NCBI GenBank assembly: GCA_964478025.1
Contig: CAYZGK010000007.1
Location: 13,260-77,259, forward strand
Direction of reading: 5' to 3'
Length of the DNA: 64,000 bases
Origin: UBA3700 sp964478025
Lineage (GTDB): Bacteria > Bacillota > Clostridia > Christensenellales > UBA3700
Of the stretch, positions 33,321-42,066 are shown piece by piece. Each line of letters starts with the position of its first letter. Position 1 is the stretch's first letter. Under the pieces are notes generated by a model. That model searched no databases, was not told where the DNA came from, and worked only from the letters and a program-made list of their open reading frames with translations. Both the position numbers and the translations under genes were made by a program.

Positions 33321-35408
33321 ATGACAAACATTCCAGAATTATTTGGCTCAATGGTATTCAATGATTCAGTAATGAAAGAAAGATTACCTCATGAAACTTA
33401 CAAAGCAATGCATAAGACCATCCAAGAAGGTCAATCATTAGATATAACAGTTGCAAATGTAGTTGCCAATGCTATGAAGGATTGGGCAATTGAAAAGGGT
33501 GCAACTCATTACACTCATTGGTTCCAACCTATGACTGGTGTTACAGCAGAAAAGCATGATAGTTTTATTTCACCAACAAAAGAAGGAAATATAATAATGG
33601 AGTTTTCTGGGAAAGAATTAATTAAAGGTGAACCAGATGCTTCATCATTCCCATCAGGAGGATTAAGAGCAACAGCAGAAGCTCGTGGATATACAGCGTG
33701 GGATCCAACATCTTATGCTTTTATTAAAGATAAATGTTTATGTATTCCAACAGCCTTTTGTTCATATACAGGAGAAGCATTAGATAAAAAGACTCCACTT
33801 TTACGTTCTATGGCTGCAATTAACAAGCAAGCTTTAAGAATTTTAAAATTATTTGGAGATCCTGCAACTAAAGTTTCTACAACAGTAGGTCCTGAGCAAG
33901 AATACTTCTTAATTGATGAAGACGTTTATGAAAAGAGAAAAGATTTGATATATACAGGTCGTACATTATTTGGTGCTCCAGCTCCAAAGGGACAAGAAAT
34001 GGAAGATCATTACTTTGGTGTTATTAAACCTAGAGTTCAAGCCTTTATGGATGATCTAAATGTAGAGTGTTGGAAACTTGGTATTTTAGCAAAAACAGAG
34101 CACAACGAAGTTGCTCCAGCTCAACATGAGTTAGCTCCAATTTTCTCAACAACAAATATTGCAACAGATCATAACCAAATCTTAATGGAATTATTACAAA
34201 AAGTTGCAAAGAAACATCACATGGTATGTTTACTTCATGAAAAACCTTTTGATGGTGTAAATGGTTCAGGTAAACATAACAACTGGTCTATAAGTACAGA
34301 TAAAGCAAATCTTTTAGAGCCAGGTGAAACACCAGCAGAGAATGCAAAATTCTTAGTATTTTTAGCAGCTGTAATTAAAGCTGTAGATGAGTATCAAGAC
34401 TTACTTAGAATCTCAGTTGCATCCGCAGGAAACGACCATAGATTAGGTGCAAATGAAGCACCTCCAGCAATTGTTTCAATGTTCGTTGGTGATGAACTTC
34501 AAGCCGTTCTTGATTCAATTGAAAGTGGCGTTAAATATGAGGGTAAAAAGAGAGTTCAAATGAAAATTGGTGTAGACGTTTTACCAAAGTTCCCTAAGGA
34601 TACTACAGATAGAAACAGAACATCACCATTTGCATTTACTGGAAATAAATTTGAGTTCCGTATGGTAGGATCTGCTGATTCAATTGCTTGTGCAAATATT
34701 ATGATTAATACAGCAGTTGCTGAGGAATTAAGACAATTTGCTGATGAACTTGAAAAGGCAACAGATTTCCAAGCAGCATTAAATGCTTTAGTTAAAAAGA
34801 CTATTAAAGAACATAAGAGAATTATCTTTAATGGAAACGGCTATGATGATGCATGGATAAAAGAAGCTGAAAAGAGAGGACTTTTAAACTTAAAGACAAC
34901 TCCTGAAGCATTAATTAGATATACTGATAAGAAAAACCTTGAATTATTTAAGATTCATGAAGTTTATACAGAAACTGAAGTTAAGGCAAGACAAGAAATT
35001 CTATTTGAAAACTATGCAAAATTAATCAATATTGAAGCATTAACAATGATTCAAATGGTTAAAAAATCTATCTTACCTGCTGTATCTTCTTACTCAAAAG
35101 AAATTGCTGATACAATTATAAAGAAGAAGGAAGCAATTAAGGATATTGATTGTTCATATGAGGAATTACAATTAAAGAAGATGGCAAAATATAGTGCAAA
35201 AATGCTTGAAGATGTTCAATCCCTAGAAGCTGCTGAAAAGAAAGCATTTAAGATTGAAGACGCTAAAGATAGAGCAATGAGCTTTATGCAAGATGTTTTA
35301 CCATTAATGTCAGCAGTTAGAGCAAGTTCAGATGCACTAGAGACAACTGTTTCTAAGAAGTGTTGGCCATTCCCAACATATGGAGATATCTTATTTTCAG
35401 TAAAATAA
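33321..35408 (+). CDS. glnN: Glutamine synthetase, type III
   Basis: 695-residue GSIII, which makes glutamine from glutamate, ammonia and ATP as a dodecamer. The family start NIPELFGSMVFNDSVMKERL and FSGKELIKGEPDASSFPSGG are clear. Catalytic features are intact: GPEQEYFLID, KTEHNEVAPAQHELAPIF, NGSGKHNNWS with the active-site His, DRNRTSPFAFTGNKFEFRMVG with the Glu-Arg pair. It is thus the working glutamine synthetase of this cluster, in contrast to the degenerate homologue at 37248. Expression probably depends on the attenuator just upstream. SD AAAGGAG is nine bases before the start. Confidence 0.97.
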   Translation: MTNIPELFGSMVFNDSVMKERLPHETYKAMHKTIQEGQSLDITVANVVANAMKDWAIEKGATHYTHWFQPMTGVTAEKHDSFISPTKEGNIIMEFSGKELIKGEPDASSFPSGGLRATAEARGYTAWDPTSYAFIKDKCLCIPTAFCSYTGEALDKKTPLLRSMAAINKQALRILKLFGDPATKVSTTVGPEQEYFLIDEDVYEKRKDLIYTGRTLFGAPAPKGQEMEDHYFGVIKPRVQAFMDDLNVECWKLGILAKTEHNEVAPAQHELAPIFSTTNIATDHNQILMELLQKVAKKHHMVCLLHEKPFDGVNGSGKHNNWSISTDKANLLEPGETPAENAKFLVFLAAVIKAVDEYQDLLRISVASAGNDHRLGANEAPPAIVSMFVGDELQAVLDSIESGVKYEGKKRVQMKIGVDVLPKFPKDTTDRNRTSPFAFTGNKFEFRMVGSADSIACANIMINTAVAEELRQFADELEKATDFQAALNALVKKTIKEHKRIIFNGNGYDDAWIKEAEKRGLLNLKTTPEALIRYTDKKNLELFKIHEVYTETEVKARQEILFENYAKLINIEALTMIQMVKKSILPAVSSYSKEIADTIIKKKEAIKDIDCSYEELQLKKMAKYSAKMLEDVQSLEAAEKKAFKIEDAKDRAMSFMQDVLPLMSAVRASSDALETTVSKKCWPFPTYGDILFSVK

Positions 35409-35423
35409 AAAGAGAATAAAAAG

Positions 35424-35482
35424 TATAATATAAAAACGCAATGGTTGCGAGATTTAGTTTAGGCTAAATCTCGCATTTTTTT
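35424..35482 (+). promoter_or_regulatory. asnB promoter element and attenuator with CAAnGG-loop hairpin
   Basis: A TATAAT -10 (35424-35429) is followed after a few bases by CGCA-ATGGT-TGCG (35437-35449). Its 3' arm overlaps TGCGAGATTTAG (35446-35457), which pairs perfectly with CTAAATCTCGCA (35464-35475) and runs into T7. The loop again reads CAATGG. No good -35 is visible. Confidence 0.72.
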
Positions 35483-35514
35483 AGAGAGAAATAAATATTA
35501 GGAGAGAAAAAAAT

Positions 35515-37098
35515 ATGTGTTCAATTATGGGAATCGAAGGGTATGAAATACCACTAGAAGAATTTAAAAAAGGTTTTGATAAAACCATATCAAGAGGACC
35601 AGATATGTCAAAAATTATTGATATAGGCTCTGGTTATTTAGGCTTTCATAGATTAGCAATTATGGGTCTTACAAAAGAGGGTATGCAACCAATGTCTCTA
35701 AATGACAAGTATGTTGTATGCAATGGTGAAATTTATGGTTTTAGAAAAATAAAGGAAGAATTAGAAAAAGAAGGTTATAAATTTATAAGTGACTCAGACT
35801 GCGAAATATTACTACCACTTTACGAAAAATATGGAGTAGAGATGTTTAAAAAATTAGATGCTGAGTTTGCTTGTATAATTTTTGATTCAAAAACTAAAGA
35901 ATTTATTGCAGCAAGAGATCCAATTGGTATAAGGCCTTTATTTTACGGATATACAAAGGGTGGCAAAATAATGTTTGCAAGTGAAGCTAAAAACTTAATG
36001 GGACTTACTGATAAAATAATGCCATTTCCTCCAGGTCATTACTACAAAGATGGAAAATTTGTTTGCTATAGGGATGTAACAAAAGTAGATAAATATAACT
36101 ATGATGATTTAGAGACTGTTTGTAAAAACATTAAGGAAAAACTAATTACAGGCATTGAAAAAAGGCTAGATGCAGATGCTCCCCTTGGATTTTTATTATC
36201 GGGCGGATTAGATAGTTCTTTAGTTTGCGCAGTGTCAGCAAAAATACTTGGAAAGAAAATCAAAACATACGCAATTGGAATGAGCGAAGATGCTATTGAT
36301 TTAAAGTATGCAAAACAAGTAGCTGAGTATATAGGCTCTGACCATCATGAGATTATAATAACAAAGGAAGATGTTTTATCCTCACTTGAAAGGGTAATAG
36401 AAATTTTAGGCACCTTTGATATAACAACAATACGTGCCTCAATGGGAATGTATTTAATTTGTAAAGCAATTCATGAACAAACTGATATAAGAGTTTTATT
36501 AACAGGTGAAATATCTGATGAATTATTTGGATATAAATATACAGATTTTGCACCAAACGCAGAGGAATTCCAAAAAGAATCAGTAAAAAGAGTTAAGGAA
36601 TTATATATGTATGATGTACTTCGTGCCGATAGATGTATAAGTGTAAACTCACTAGAAGCTAGAGTTCCATTTGGAGACTTAGATTTTGTTGAGTATGTCA
36701 TGAGTATAGATCCTGAGAAAAAAATGAACAAATATAATATGGGCAAATATCTATTAAGACATGCATTTGAAGATACTCATTGTTTGCCAGATACCATATT
36801 ATTTAGAGATAAAGCTGCGTTTTCAGATGCAGTAGGGCATTCACTTGTAAATTATTTAAAAGCTAACGCTGAATCTTATTATACAGATGAAGAGTATGAA
36901 AAATTAAGAAAGAAATATACGCATGCAACACCATTTACAAAAGAATCTTTACTTTATAGAGAAATCTTTGAGAAATACTATAAAGATCAAGGCGAAATGG
37001 TAGTAGATTTTTGGATGCCAAACAAATCTTGGGAAGGTTGTAATGTAAATGACCCTTCAGCAAGAGTACTTTCTAACTACGGCAACAGCGGAAAATAA
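35515..37098 (+). CDS. asnB: Asparagine synthetase (glutamine-hydrolysing)
   Basis: Makes asparagine from aspartate, glutamine and ATP. The 527-residue protein begins MCSIMGIEGYE with the N-terminal nucleophile C2, and the class II glutaminase motifs CNGEIYGF and DSDCEILLPLYEKYG follow. The synthetase half has the PP-loop FLLSGGLDSSLVCAVSAK (about residues 226-243) and GEISDELFGYKY. Length matches the E. coli AsnB subtype. It lies between the GSIII and GS-like genes with its own leader attenuator, so asparagine formation is tied to the same nitrogen signal. Confidence 0.96.
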   Translation: MCSIMGIEGYEIPLEEFKKGFDKTISRGPDMSKIIDIGSGYLGFHRLAIMGLTKEGMQPMSLNDKYVVCNGEIYGFRKIKEELEKEGYKFISDSDCEILLPLYEKYGVEMFKKLDAEFACIIFDSKTKEFIAARDPIGIRPLFYGYTKGGKIMFASEAKNLMGLTDKIMPFPPGHYYKDGKFVCYRDVTKVDKYNYDDLETVCKNIKEKLITGIEKRLDADAPLGFLLSGGLDSSLVCAVSAKILGKKIKTYAIGMSEDAIDLKYAKQVAEYIGSDHHEIIITKEDVLSSLERVIEILGTFDITTIRASMGMYLICKAIHEQTDIRVLLTGEISDELFGYKYTDFAPNAEEFQKESVKRVKELYMYDVLRADRCISVNSLEARVPFGDLDFVEYVMSIDPEKKMNKYNMGKYLLRHAFEDTHCLPDTILFRDKAAFSDAVGHSLVNYLKANAESYYTDEEYEKLRKKYTHATPFTKESLLYREIFEKYYKDQGEMVVDFWMPNKSWEGCNVNDPSARVLSNYGNSGK

Positions 37099-37122
37099 TT
37101 GTTTCAAATTATTTCTCTCTAC

Positions 37123-37165
37123 ACCGACGCTCAGTTCTCTCCTATGATGAGCGTCGGTACTTTTA
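37123..37165 (+). terminator. Terminator after asnB
   Basis: ACCGACGCTCA (37123-37133) pairs perfectly with TGAGCGTCGGT (37148-37158), followed by ACTTTTAT. It could also act as an attenuator for the GS-like/ANTAR genes, but no CAAnGG hairpin overlaps it. Confidence 0.8.
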
Positions 37166-37247
37166 TAAAAGTAGAATAAATTGTAATTTGTTGAATAGTA
37201 AGTTACTTTTTATTATAATAATAAAAAATAAAAACACGAGGTGTGTT

Positions 37248-38528
37248 ATGAATCGTTCGGAAAGAGATGTATTAGATTTTATACAAGATAATGATGTTAA
37301 GTTTGTAAAACTTGCATTTTGCGATGCACTAGGAAACTTAAAAAACGTATCAATTTACGCAGATGAATTAGAAAATATTTTTGAAAAAGGTATAGCAATA
37401 GAAGAGGAAGCTTTTGATGGTATAGCTTCATACGAAAAGGGAGATATTAGATTATTCCCAGATCCATCAACTCTTCACCTTCTTCCTTGGAGACCACAAC
37501 AAGGTGCAGTTGTTAGAATGTACTGTACACTAAAGCATCCTGATGGAAGTATTGCTGAGTGTGATGGTAGAGTTTTGCTTAAAGCTGCTCAAGAAAAGCT
37601 TGCTTCTCTTGGATATACTTGTGCAATTGGTTCTGATTGCGATTTTTACTTATTTGAACTTGATGATAAAGGAAAGCCTACATCTATTCCTTATGATAAT
37701 GCAGGTTATCTAGATTCAGCTCCATTTGATAAAGGTGAAAATGTAAGAAGAGAAATATGCTTTACATTAGAGACATTTGGAATAAGACCATCTTCTTCGC
37801 ACCATGAAAAGGGACCTGGACAAAACGAAATATTATTTAACTATAATGACGCACTTCTTGCTGCTGATGATTTAATTTCATTTAAATCAACAGTAAAGTC
37901 AGTAGCAGAGAAAAATGGATTATATGCATCATTCCTTCCAAAACCATTAAGTAATGAAGAGGGTAGCGCTCTTCGTGTTAAGTTTAGATTGAAAAAAGAC
38001 GGAGTTAATTGTCCAACAGAATCTAAAGAAGTAAAAAGCTTCTTAGCAGGTATTTTAAATAAGATATCTGAAATAACTCTATTTTTAAATCCTACTCCAA
38101 ACTCTTACGATAGATTTAAATTTGATAAATCACCTAAATACATTGGATGGGCAGAACAAAAATTTAATCAAGTAATAAGAGTAAGTGGACATAGAGTTGC
38201 AGTTTATTCAGCTGACCCATCTTGTAATCCATATGTTGCGTATGCACTTTTATTATATGCAGGCGCTGAAGGACTTGAGAAGAATATGGAACTACCTGCT
38301 CCTATTGGTGAGTCTATACAAGAGACAAATAAGAACTCATATAAATCTTTGCCACTAAACTTAGAGCAAGCAATAAAGGAAGCAAAAGAGAGTGATTTCC
38401 TTAAAGAATATATTCCAACAAAGCACTTAGAACAATTTATAGCCTATAAAGAAAATGAACTTGAAGACTATAACATGGCTCCAAATAAGGAAAAGTTTTT
38501 AAACGATAGATATTTTGGAAAAATATAA
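37248..38528 (+). CDS. Glutamine synthetase-like pseudoenzyme
   Basis: 426 residues from ATG 37248 (GAGGTGTG upstream), collinear with type I glutamine synthetase throughout (LLPWRPQQGAVVRM, SSHHEKGPGQNEILF, SFLPKPL, NPTPNSYDRF, ADPSCNPYVAYALLLYAG). Compared with the family, using Salmonella GS numbering from memory, key residues are gone: the loop DGSS is DGIA (57-60), E129/E131 are D130/D132, metal ligand H269 is R243, catalytic flap E327 is K294, R339 is F306, E357 is A318 and R359 is Y320. E212 and E220 equivalents (E187, E194) remain. The fold and partial ligand sites survive but ligation chemistry is unlikely. It sits ten bases before an ANTAR regulator, which suggests a sensor role. 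Confidence 0.8.
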   Translation: MNRSERDVLDFIQDNDVKFVKLAFCDALGNLKNVSIYADELENIFEKGIAIEEEAFDGIASYEKGDIRLFPDPSTLHLLPWRPQQGAVVRMYCTLKHPDGSIAECDGRVLLKAAQEKLASLGYTCAIGSDCDFYLFELDDKGKPTSIPYDNAGYLDSAPFDKGENVRREICFTLETFGIRPSSSHHEKGPGQNEILFNYNDALLAADDLISFKSTVKSVAEKNGLYASFLPKPLSNEEGSALRVKFRLKKDGVNCPTESKEVKSFLAGILNKISEITLFLNPTPNSYDRFKFDKSPKYIGWAEQKFNQVIRVSGHRVAVYSADPSCNPYVAYALLLYAGAEGLEKNMELPAPIGESIQETNKNSYKSLPLNLEQAIKEAKESDFLKEYIPTKHLEQFIAYKENELEDYNMAPNKEKFLNDRYFGKI

Positions 38529-38538
38529 AGAAAAGTAA

Positions 38539-39102
38539 ATGGCAGATCTTCTATATGTATCAGCATCTCCAATACCTGTAGATTTAGCGCAGCTTTTAAA
38601 AAGAGCTGGGTATCATTCCTATGATTTAGCAAGATCTGCAGGAGAGGCTAGAAGATTAATAAATTTGCGTCAATACAATGAAATAATTATAGCATCTCCA
38701 CTTCCTGATGAACTTGGAGATAAACTTGCGCTAGATATTGCTACAGATACATCTTCAAATATAATTTTTATAGCAAAACCAGATGTTGTTAACTTAATTG
38801 AGTTTAAAATGGAAAGTAATGGAATTGTAGTATTTGCAAAGCCAGTGTCTGGAAGTTTGCTTTATAAAGTTTTAACTATCTTTAAAGCTGTAGATAGAAG
38901 AATGAGCGTTGTTCTAGAAAAGAACAAAAAACTTGAAGATAAGATAGAGGAAATTAAACTTGTATCACGCGCAAAAATGATTTTAATGTCTAAAATGGGA
39001 ATAAGTGAAGATGAGGCTCATAAACATTTAGATAAAACAGCAAAGGATCAAAGAAAAACAAAAAGGGAAATTGCACTTGCAATTATTCAAATGTATGAAT
39101 AG
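38539..39102 (+). CDS. ANTAR-domain antitermination regulator with degenerate receiver domain
   Basis: 187 residues. The N-terminal part (1-118) has the receiver fold, but the acidic pocket is absent: strand 1 reads LLYVSASP, and the phosphoacceptor position in YNEIIIASPLPD is A52, not Asp; K101 (FAKP) remains. A coiled coil (about 119-140) links to a C-terminal ANTAR domain (about 135-187: SRAKMILMSKMGISEDEAHKHL ... REIALAIIQ), which binds paired RNA hairpins and prevents termination. Control must therefore be by ligand or partner protein rather than phosphorylation. The partner candidate is the GS-like protein ten bases upstream. The likely targets are the attenuators at 32961-33010, 33233-33274 and 35424-35482. 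A comparable glnA-linked ANTAR protein (NitR) has been described in clostridia. Confidence 0.88.
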   Translation: MADLLYVSASPIPVDLAQLLKRAGYHSYDLARSAGEARRLINLRQYNEIIIASPLPDELGDKLALDIATDTSSNIIFIAKPDVVNLIEFKMESNGIVVFAKPVSGSLLYKVLTIFKAVDRRMSVVLEKNKKLEDKIEEIKLVSRAKMILMSKMGISEDEAHKHLDKTAKDQRKTKREIALAIIQMYE

Positions 39103-39916
39103 AGAAAATATTTCAATAAAGGTTAATGCAAAGGTAAATTTAAGATTAGATATAAATGGTATATTTGATGATGGATACCACGATTTAGACATGCTAATGG
39201 CATCTATTTCTTTATATGATGAATTATATGTAGAAAAATCTCAAAATACGGAAGTTTTTATGGATGGCGTATTGCAAGATGAGAAAAATACGGCATATAA
39301 AGCAGCTAAACTCCTTGAAGAAACTTTTGGCTATAAAGTTAAGGTATGTATAAAAAAGCATATTCCACTAAAGGCAGGCTTGGGTGGTTCGTCTGCTGAT
39401 GCAGCTGGCGTTTTCTTTGCTTATGGCAAGCTTTATGGTATTGATGTTGATGATATGAAAAAACTTGCATTGCAGATAGGAAGCGATGTTGTTTATATGT
39501 TAAAAGGGGGCTCAGCTTTTGTAAAGTGTAGAGGAGAAATCGTTTCTAAAGCAGAGTTTGTTCCACTTATTTTTGTTATTGCACAAAAGGAGTATGGTGG
39601 CGATACAAAAGATGTTTATAAAGAGTATGATAAGCAGGAAAAAAATATAGAAAATCCAATACAAATAGACAAAATTGGTAAGATTTATAATGTTTTACAA
39701 GACCCTGCTATAAGATTATGTCCAAGTATAAAAGAAACAATAAATCATATGAAAATATTTACAAAAAACGTTGTAATGACAGGCAGTGGTAGTGCAGTTA
39801 TAGGAATATTTGAGCATGAAAACGAAGCTGTTGGTGCATGCGTTTGCCTTGGAAATAAGTATAAATTTAAAAAGGTTGTGAAAACCGTTCCAAGTGGTAT
39901 AGAGATTGTAATGTAA
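39095..39916 (+). CDS. ispE: 4-diphosphocytidyl-2-C-methyl-D-erythritol kinase
   Basis: GHMP kinase of the non-mevalonate isoprenoid pathway. ATG 39095 gives 273 residues beginning MNRENISIKVNAKVNLRLD, which aligns with IspE N-termini. An upstream TTG at 39071 is possible but would add residues not seen in the family. The ATP motif is PLKAGLGGSSADAAGVF (about residues 88-104), and a C-terminal VMTGSGSAVIGIF forms the third GHMP motif. It overlaps the ANTAR gene by eight bases, which ties it to that transcript although the functions look unrelated. Confidence 0.92.
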   Translation: MNRENISIKVNAKVNLRLDINGIFDDGYHDLDMLMASISLYDELYVEKSQNTEVFMDGVLQDEKNTAYKAAKLLEETFGYKVKVCIKKHIPLKAGLGGSSADAAGVFFAYGKLYGIDVDDMKKLALQIGSDVVYMLKGGSAFVKCRGEIVSKAEFVPLIFVIAQKEYGGDTKDVYKEYDKQEKNIENPIQIDKIGKIYNVLQDPAIRLCPSIKETINHMKIFTKNVVMTGSGSAVIGIFEHENEAVGACVCLGNKYKFKKVVKTVPSGIEIVM

Positions 39917-40011
39917 AATATTAATATTATTTTTATGATTTTATTTGAATATATAAAATATTAGTGCTAAAATAAAACCATAAATTGAGATAATTATATC
40001 GAGAGGAATTA

Positions 40012-40134
40012 ATGGATTTACCCGCGACACATTCAATAGATTTATCAGTAAGAAAAGAAAGAGGAAATCTTTCTAGTCTTTTTTGTTTTCAGAAAAATAA
40101 TATTTTTTCATATACATTTTGGAGGATAAAATGA
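40012..40134 (+). CDS. Candidate 40-residue leader peptide upstream of prs
   Basis: ATG 40012 has GAGAGGAA five bases before it and opens a frame MDLPATHSIDLSVRKERGNL ... ending IFSYTFWRIK. Its TGA overlaps the prs start codon in the arrangement ATGA, typical of translational coupling. Inside it AGAAAGA (40056-40062) pairs with TCTTTCT (40068-40074) ahead of T6, a weak terminator-like structure, so ribosome progress could influence readthrough into prs. No similarity recognised; could be chance. Confidence 0.4.
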   Translation: MDLPATHSIDLSVRKERGNLSSLFCFQKNNIFSYTFWRIK

Positions 40135-41324
40135 AGCCATACTATGAGTCAATTTTTAAAGTAAAAGAAGACATGTCAGACTTAGCAGTAATTGCTATGG
40201 AAGGTGCTAAAGATTTAGGAGATAAAGTAAATTATTACCTAACAACTTGGTACAATGAAGAGGCAAAAAAGAGAGGATTAAAAACAAAAGAAACATTTTT
40301 AGTTAGAAACTCTTGTCCAAGATTTACAACCGGTGATGGTAAAGGTTTAATTGATGATTCAGTAAGAGGTAAGGATTTATATATTATTTGTGATGTTGGT
40401 AACTACTCTATAACATATAATATGTTTGGAACACCAAATAGAATGTCTCCAGACGATCACTATCAAGATTTAAAGAGAATTATTGGTGCAATTGCTGGTA
40501 AGGCAAAGAAAATTACTGTAGTTATGCCAATTCTTTATGGTGGAAGACAACATAGACGTACAACAAGAGAATCTCTTGACTGTTCACAAATGTTACATGA
40601 ATTAGTAGAGATTGGTGTAAATGATGTAATTACATTTGATGCACATGATCCTCGCGTTCAAAACGCAGAACCATTTATGGGATTTGATAATTTCTTCCCA
40701 ACATATCAAATTTTAAAAGCATTACTTAGAAAATATCCAGATTTAGACTTAAGTAAAGATCATTTCATGGTAGTTTCCCCAGATGAAGGTGCTATGGGAA
40801 GAAATATATTCTATGCATCAGTACTTCAAGTAGATTTAGGTATGTTCTATAAGAGAAGAGATTATGCTCATGTAGTAAATGGTAGAAATCCTATTTTAGC
40901 TCATGAATATTTAGGTAATGATGTTAAAGATAAAACAATTTTCGTTGCAGATGATATCCTAGCAACAGGAGATAGTTTATTAAAGTTATGTCGTGAATTA
41001 AAAGCTAAAGATTGTGGTAAGATTTTCTTATGTGCAACTTATGCTTTATTTACAGAAGGATTAGAGAAATTCCAAAAGGCATATGATGAAGGCTTATTTA
41101 CAGCCGTATTAAGTACTAACTTAACATATTCATATAAAGAGATGTTAGAAAAGCCTTGGTTCATTCAAGCTGATATGTCTAAGTTTATGGCATATATTAT
41201 CTCTGCTTGTGATCAAAGTTTATCTTTATCTCCACTTCTTGATCCACATGATAAGATTCAAGAATTAATAGAAAAACACAATGAGGGTAGACCTCAACAA
41301 CTAAGTTTTAAAACAGAGGAGTAA
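40131..41324 (+). CDS. prs: Ribose-phosphate pyrophosphokinase (long form)
   Basis: Makes PRPP from ribose-5-phosphate and ATP, the substrate for purine, pyrimidine, histidine and NAD synthesis. From ATG 40131 (GGAGG seven bases before) it has 397 residues, longer than the classical about 315-residue enzyme, and matches a clostridial long subgroup. MPILYGGRQHRRTTRESLD, DVITFDAHDPRVQNAE and the PRPP-binding TIFVADDILATGDSLLKL (about residues 274-291) are visible. The TTG at 40119 lies inside the ribosome site region and is not a credible start. Confidence 0.92.
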   Translation: MKPYYESIFKVKEDMSDLAVIAMEGAKDLGDKVNYYLTTWYNEEAKKRGLKTKETFLVRNSCPRFTTGDGKGLIDDSVRGKDLYIICDVGNYSITYNMFGTPNRMSPDDHYQDLKRIIGAIAGKAKKITVVMPILYGGRQHRRTTRESLDCSQMLHELVEIGVNDVITFDAHDPRVQNAEPFMGFDNFFPTYQILKALLRKYPDLDLSKDHFMVVSPDEGAMGRNIFYASVLQVDLGMFYKRRDYAHVVNGRNPILAHEYLGNDVKDKTIFVADDILATGDSLLKLCRELKAKDCGKIFLCATYALFTEGLEKFQKAYDEGLFTAVLSTNLTYSYKEMLEKPWFIQADMSKFMAYIISACDQSLSLSPLLDPHDKIQELIEKHNEGRPQQLSFKTEE

Positions 41325-41326
41325 TT

Positions 41327-41980
41327 ATGAAAATTCAATGGCTAGGACATTCATGTTTTAAATTAACTGAATCAACTGGTACAACGATAGTAACTGACCC
41401 GTATAATGAGTACGTTGGTTTTAAAATGGAACCAGTAGAGGCAAATGTTGTTACTGTTTCTCATAAACATAAGGACCATTGTGCCGTAGAAAATGTTTTA
41501 GGTAATCCTACAATTATTGATTCAATAGGTCAATGGGAGATAGGTGGAGTAACAATAACCACGCTTCTTTCAAGTCATGGTGTAAATTCTTCAGATGGCG
41601 TTAAACAAAATAATATTTATACCTATAGAATGGATGGTATAGATATATGTCATATGGGGGATATAGGAGAGGAATTAGATATTCAATTAGGAGAATCGAT
41701 AGGTTCTGTTAATATATTAATGATTCCAGTTGGTGGTAAATACACCATTAATGCTGAACAAGCAAAAGAGTATGTAGATTTCTTAATGCCGGATGTTGTA
41801 ATTCCAATGCATTTTAAATCAGACAATTGTGAGTTTGATTTAGATCCAGTAGACAATTTCTTAGATTTATTTGAAGAAGATCAAATTGTTTATGTAGATG
41901 GAGATACAGCAGAATTTGATAGAGAAATGTGCGATGGTGAATGCACAAAAGTTTACATATTTAAAAACGACAAATTTTAA
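41327..41980 (+). CDS. Metallo-beta-lactamase-fold hydrolase (UlaG-like)
   Basis: 217 residues. The N-terminus MKIQWLGHSCFKL and VTVSHKHKDHCA (metal-binding HxHxDH-like SHKHKDH), a later HMGDIGEELD and PMHFKSDNCEFDL are the pattern of the UlaG/YtkL-type lactonase-like or nucleotide-active branch. It starts two bases after prs with its own SD, so it belongs to the same operon. Substrate unknown. Closed by a GC-rich hairpin at 41994-42018. Confidence 0.85.
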   Translation: MKIQWLGHSCFKLTESTGTTIVTDPYNEYVGFKMEPVEANVVTVSHKHKDHCAVENVLGNPTIIDSIGQWEIGGVTITTLLSSHGVNSSDGVKQNNIYTYRMDGIDICHMGDIGEELDIQLGESIGSVNILMIPVGGKYTINAEQAKEYVDFLMPDVVIPMHFKSDNCEFDLDPVDNFLDLFEEDQIVYVDGDTAEFDREMCDGECTKVYIFKNDKF

Positions 41981-41993
41981 AAATTAATTTTCA

Positions 41994-42018
41994 TGAGGGT
42001 GCACGTTTAGCGCCCTCA
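41994..42018 (+). terminator. Hairpin between the hydrolase and rho
   Basis: TGAGGGTGC (41994-42002) pairs with GCGCCCTCA (42010-42018), with one G-U pair. No U tract follows, so it may be a pause site or an RNA element in the rho leader rather than a conventional terminator. Confidence 0.5.
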
Positions 42019-42066
42019 AAAGTAAAAATAATAATATAAAAATTCCAATATAAGAAGGTATTAATT

